Source: Oscillospiraceae bacterium
GTDB lineage: Bacteria; Bacillota; Clostridia; Saccharofermentanales; Saccharofermentanaceae
Reading direction: 5' to 3'
DNA length: 8,134 nt
Assembly (NCBI GenBank): GCA_902767145.1
Contig: CACXGG010000158.1
Span: forward strand, 1 to 8,134
In this document: positions 5,787-8,134 of the stretch, in pieces
Position numbering within the stretch: the first letter of the stretch is position 1
Layout: each line of letters opens with the position of its first letter
Program-made: the position numbers and the translations under genes
The notes under the pieces: model-generated
Databases searched by the model: none
What the model was told of the DNA's origin: nothing
Seen by the model: the letters and a program-made list of their open reading frames with translations, nothing else

Positions 5787-7172
5787 TCAGACTGTAACGT
5801 CGAGGTTGTCACCTACAGTTGTTCTGAAGTCAGCGATTGCTGCATCTCTGGTCTTCTCACCAGCTGCATACTGTCTGACCTGGTCACGCCAGTAGCTGTT
5901 GATCGTCTCGTCGTACTGTGTAAGGTTAGAACCGTTAGCATAGTCGTTAGCAGGAACGAATACGTCGAACATGTTCTGGCCGCCGAGGAAGTCGAGAGTA
6001 CCATCAGACATAGCCATGACTGTACCGGAAGCAACTGTATCCTTTGTGCCGCCTTCGCCGTTAAGTGTGCCGTTAGCCCACATGTACTGAAGTCCGTTCT
6101 CTGTGCAGTCAAGAGTGATCCACTCGATGATCTGTCCAACAGCTTCCTTCTGCTCGGAATCCTTGTTAGCGAGGAGCCATGTGCCGCCCCAGAAGAAACC
6201 TACGGGAGGAGGACAAACTGCCCAGTCACCATATGTTCCCTGTCCTTCTGCGAAGGAGCTTACAACGTTTCCGTCCTCATCACAGGAACCGGAGTTACCA
6301 ACCATAACGTAGTTGATGAGCCAAGCAGGTCCGAAGAAACCGAATACAGGCTTCTCGCCTACGCCAGCCATATCAGCGTACCAAGCATCTGTCCAGTCCT
6401 GAGTAACATTGGACCAGCCATTAGCTGTAAGGTCAGCAGAAATATCAAGGAAAGCTTCTCTCTTAGGATCGATGTTAAGGTTGCCATCTACGATCCAGCC
6501 CTCGTCGGAGCTGTTCTCGATTGCGTGCCATACGTCACCGTCACCGGAAACGATAGCGATACCGTTAGAAGCAAGAGTGTCAGCTGCTTCCCAGAACTTA
6601 TCCCAGCTCTGTGTACCAGCACCGATGATCTCACCGACTGCATCGGGATCATCTGTACCGAATGCTTCGATAGCAAGTGATCTTCTGTAGATGAAAGCTC
6701 CGCCTGTAGCCTGATAGCCAAGTCCTACGACTGCGCCGTCAGAAGGTCTTGTTCCGATATCAACAGAGTACTGAGCGATCTGAGCGTCAGAGATCTCCTT
6801 GTCGATGTCGATTCCAAGGTCGGAGTAAGGAGCTGCGAACTCGCAAGCGTCACCCTGTGTGTACTTAAGGACGAATGCGGACTCAGCGCAATAGAAGTCA
6901 GGTGCGTCTTCGCCGCCTGCTGCAAGAGCAGAATCAAGAGCGGGCTGATACTCACCGTTTGTTGTAGCGATGATAGTAGGAACTACTTCATACTGCTCAG
7001 CGAAATCGGGGTGAAGTTCCATGAACTTCTCAACCATCTTCGGAACTTCGTCTGTGAATGTCCAAAGGTTAATTGTTGTCTTGCCGCTTGAATCGCTATC
7101 TGTCTTTGAACATGCTGTCATAACACCTGCCAGCATGCAGAAACAGAGCATACCTGCAACTAATTTCTTCAT
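5787..7172 (-). CDS. Extracellular solute-binding lipoprotein, family 1 (sugar ABC transporter)
   Basis: The 461-residue protein is the substrate-capturing part of the importer, tethered to the outer face of the membrane. Its start MKKLVAGMLCFCMLAGVMTAC is a lipoprotein signal peptide with predicted lipid-modified Cys21, followed by a Ser/Asp/Lys-rich linker. The mature part begins with INLWTFTDEVPKMVEKFMELHP, typical of family 1 sugar-binding proteins, and many Trp, Tyr and Phe residues could stack against sugar rings. The frame continues upstream to a TTG at 7229, but AGGAGG at 7180-7185, 7 nt before the ATG at 7172, and the intact signal peptide fix the start. It is first in the operon and followed by a terminator-like hairpin, so it should be the most abundant transcript. 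The substrate cannot be read from the sequence; the adjacent GH3 gene suggests a beta-linked oligosaccharide. Confidence 0.93.
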   Translation of the reverse strand: MKKLVAGMLCFCMLAGVMTACSKTDSDSSGKTTINLWTFTDEVPKMVEKFMELHPDFAEQYEVVPTIIATTNGEYQPALDSALAAGGEDAPDFYCAESAFVLKYTQGDACEFAAPYSDLGIDIDKEISDAQIAQYSVDIGTRPSDGAVVGLGYQATGGAFIYRRSLAIEAFGTDDPDAVGEIIGAGTQSWDKFWEAADTLASNGIAIVSGDGDVWHAIENSSDEGWIVDGNLNIDPKREAFLDISADLTANGWSNVTQDWTDAWYADMAGVGEKPVFGFFGPAWLINYVMVGNSGSCDEDGNVVSSFAEGQGTYGDWAVCPPPVGFFWGGTWLLANKDSEQKEAVGQIIEWITLDCTENGLQYMWANGTLNGEGGTKDTVASGTVMAMSDGTLDFLGGQNMFDVFVPANDYANGSNLTQYDETINSYWRDQVRQYAAGEKTRDAAIADFRTTVGDNLDVTV

Positions 7173-7269
7173 AGTTTTTCCTCCTGGTTTGTTTGAATTG
7201 TTGGTTTTTTTGATTGTAGTTTTGTTCAAACTGACTAAAATCTGGCCGGAAATTAGTTTTCACAATCAC

Positions 7270-7275
7270 ATAATA
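7270..7275 (-). promoter_or_regulatory. Predicted -10 box of the transporter operon
   Basis: The minus strand reads TATTAT here. The nearest -35-like hexamer, TTGTAA (7303-7298), is 22 bp away, too far for strong unaided recognition, which suits an activator-dependent promoter. Transcription would start near 7263, leaving a leader of about 90 nt that is A-rich in its second half and has one weak inverted repeat (7191-7197 with 7225-7231). Confidence 0.45.
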
Positions 7276-7300
7276 CACAATTGCCTCATTTTTTTCTTTA

Positions 7301-7334
7301 CAAATATTGCTAAATTTCATACAAATATTGCTAA
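7301..7334 (+). promoter_or_regulatory. Putative AraC-family operator: two direct repeats 21 bp apart
   Basis: CAAATATTGCTAA occurs at 7301-7313 and again, identically, at 7322-7334, giving a repeat period of exactly 21 bp. Relative to the predicted transcription start of the binding-protein gene (about 7263) the copies cover roughly -38 to -50 and -59 to -71, adjacent to the -35 region. AraC-family activators typically bind two direct half-sites about 21 bp apart in this position, as at araBAD. The same element recurs upstream of the regulator gene in this window. Confidence 0.7.
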
Positions 7335-7382
7335 CTTTTGTAATTTCCACAAAAATTTTCGAGATTTTAGTGCAATTCACTG

Positions 7383-7388
7383 TATAAT
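7383..7388 (+). promoter_or_regulatory. Predicted -10 box of the DUF624-like gene
   Basis: A perfect TATAAT lies 37 bp before the ATG at 7425. No recognisable -35 hexamer is found 16-18 bp upstream, so the promoter may be weak or need an activator. The nearest operator copy ends 48 bp before it. Confidence 0.45.
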
Positions 7389-7424
7389 TGTTGTGTTTTT
7401 TACTTTTAGGAGGATATCTTCACC

Positions 7425-8134
7425 ATGGATTCCGGTTTTTTCAACGCCAAAAACCCCGCAATGAGGTTCCTTACAAACCTCTGTAACCTAATGCTGGTCA
7501 ACCTTTTATTCATAGTCACGTGCGTTCCGCTCTTCACCATAGGAGCGTCACTTTGCGGATTATATAAGATCGTTGCGGAGATAAAGAACGGTGAGGAAGT
7601 CTTCCTTCTGAGGGACTATTTCAGAGCCTTCGGCTCCAACTTCAAGAATGCCACCCTCTTATGGGTCCCCATCCTTCTTATCGATTCATTCCTTATATAT
7701 GAGTTATATATTTTAAATTATGTATTACCTTCAGAATATCTGATCCTTCAGTATCCCATCTGCCTGGTGCTGATCATTTCGGTATTTATCATCGTCTGGT
7801 CCTTCCCTCTGATGGCCAACTATGAGAATACTCTCAAGAAGACTGTCACCAATGCCATAAAAGTGGGCCTGGCCAGCTTCCCCACCACCGTATTCGTCCT
7901 GTTCATCCACGGACTTATCGCATTTATCCTCTATTACGGCCAGTATTCGTCGGTTGTCCTGTTCAGCCTTATGAGCTTCTTTGGAATAGCGCTGACTGCC
8001 CTCATCTGCTACATCTTCATCGATCACGCCCTGGAACATCTTGGAGTCAAGCCTAAGGATGAAGTTGTGGAGGATAAGCCCCTGAGCATCTCACTTGATG
8101 ACGACGAAGACGAAGACGAAGACGACGAAGAAGA
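7425..8134 (+). CDS. DUF624/YesL-like membrane protein with polyacidic tail (3' end outside window)
   Basis: The frame is open from the ATG at 7425 to the last base, giving 236 residues without a stop, so the gene is incomplete. AGGAGG at 7408-7413 precedes the start by 11 nt. The N-terminus has the family-like pattern of a short amphipathic start (NPAMRFLTNLCNLMLVNLLFIV), then CVPLFTIGASLCGLYKI. About five membrane segments are visible, near residues 18-42, 76-98, 107-130, 150-172 and 175-199. DUF624 (YesL) proteins are small polytopic proteins of unknown function often encoded beside CUT1 sugar transporters in Firmicutes, which fits its position divergent from the binding protein. The odd feature is the C-terminal extension after about residue 207, ending in twelve consecutive Asp/Glu residues (225-236) at the window edge. 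The family call is from pattern recognition and should be confirmed by profile search. Confidence 0.82.
   Translation, partial: MDSGFFNAKNPAMRFLTNLCNLMLVNLLFIVTCVPLFTIGASLCGLYKIVAEIKNGEEVFLLRDYFRAFGSNFKNATLLWVPILLIDSFLIYELYILNYVLPSEYLILQYPICLVLIISVFIIVWSFPLMANYENTLKKTVTNAIKVGLASFPTTVFVLFIHGLIAFILYYGQYSSVVLFSLMSFFGIALTALICYIFIDHALEHLGVKPKDEVVEDKPLSISLDDDEDEDEDDEE

Noticed and set aside
7191..7231. Inverted repeat GTTTGAA/TTCAAAC in the binding-protein leader as a possible riboswitch
   Set aside because: The stem is only 7 AT-rich base pairs with a long loop, and no known riboswitch core is recognisable.
7021..7464. 147-codon plus-strand open frame across the binding-protein start and the divergent promoter region
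   Set aside because: It crosses the signal peptide region in antisense and the AT-rich regulatory region, has low-complexity Phe/Ile-rich content, and overlaps the better supported DUF624-like start at 7425.
1..8134. CRISPR arrays, insertion sequences, tRNA or rRNA genes, prophage or defence genes
   Set aside because: None were seen on reading both strands; the only dispersed repeat is the 13-bp operator-like element.

Overview
The window reads as a carbohydrate-uptake and intracellular glycan-hydrolysis locus from a Gram-positive anaerobe of the class Clostridia, most plausibly a Lachnospiraceae-type gut or rumen bacterium. This taxonomic call is an inference. It rests on strong AGGAGG-type ribosome binding sites, a lipoprotein-anchored CUT1-type transporter with no dedicated ATPase nearby, a neighbouring DUF624/YesL-type membrane protein, and mixed AT-rich intergenic and moderate-GC coding sequence.

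Layout. Bases 1-444 (+) are the 3' part of a membrane protein gene that begins outside the window. It is closed by two consecutive hairpins, the second a clear intrinsic terminator. Next comes a minus-strand glycoside hydrolase family 3 (GH3) gene (560-2677), divergent from a plus-strand AraC-family regulator (2772-3689) that ends in a textbook terminator. The minus strand then carries a transporter operon, transcribed from right to left: solute-binding lipoprotein (7172-5787), a hairpin/attenuator, permease 1 (5601-4627) and permease 2 (4625-3762). Divergent from the binding protein, at the right edge, a DUF624-like membrane protein starts at 7425 and runs out of the window in a polyacidic tail.

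How they work together. The lipoprotein captures an oligosaccharide outside the cell and the two permeases import it, powered by an ATPase that must be encoded elsewhere (MsmX/MsmK type in known systems). The GH3 enzyme, which has no signal peptide, trims the sugar in the cytoplasm. The AraC protein probably senses the sugar. The best sequence evidence for this wiring is a 13-bp element, CAAATATTGCTAA. It occurs twice, exactly 21 bp apart, upstream of the binding-protein gene, and twice (one exact, one with two mismatches, 30 bp apart) between the GH3 gene and the regulator gene. The 21-bp spacing is two helical turns, as in classical AraC-family half-sites. The pair lies just upstream of the predicted -10 of the transporter promoter.

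The locus is coherent but largely of a known kind; I see no mobile elements, CRISPR arrays, tRNAs or rRNAs. The most useful new content is the proposed operator, two corrected start sites, the intercistronic attenuator-like hairpin, and the truncated DUF624-like gene at the right edge with its acidic tail.
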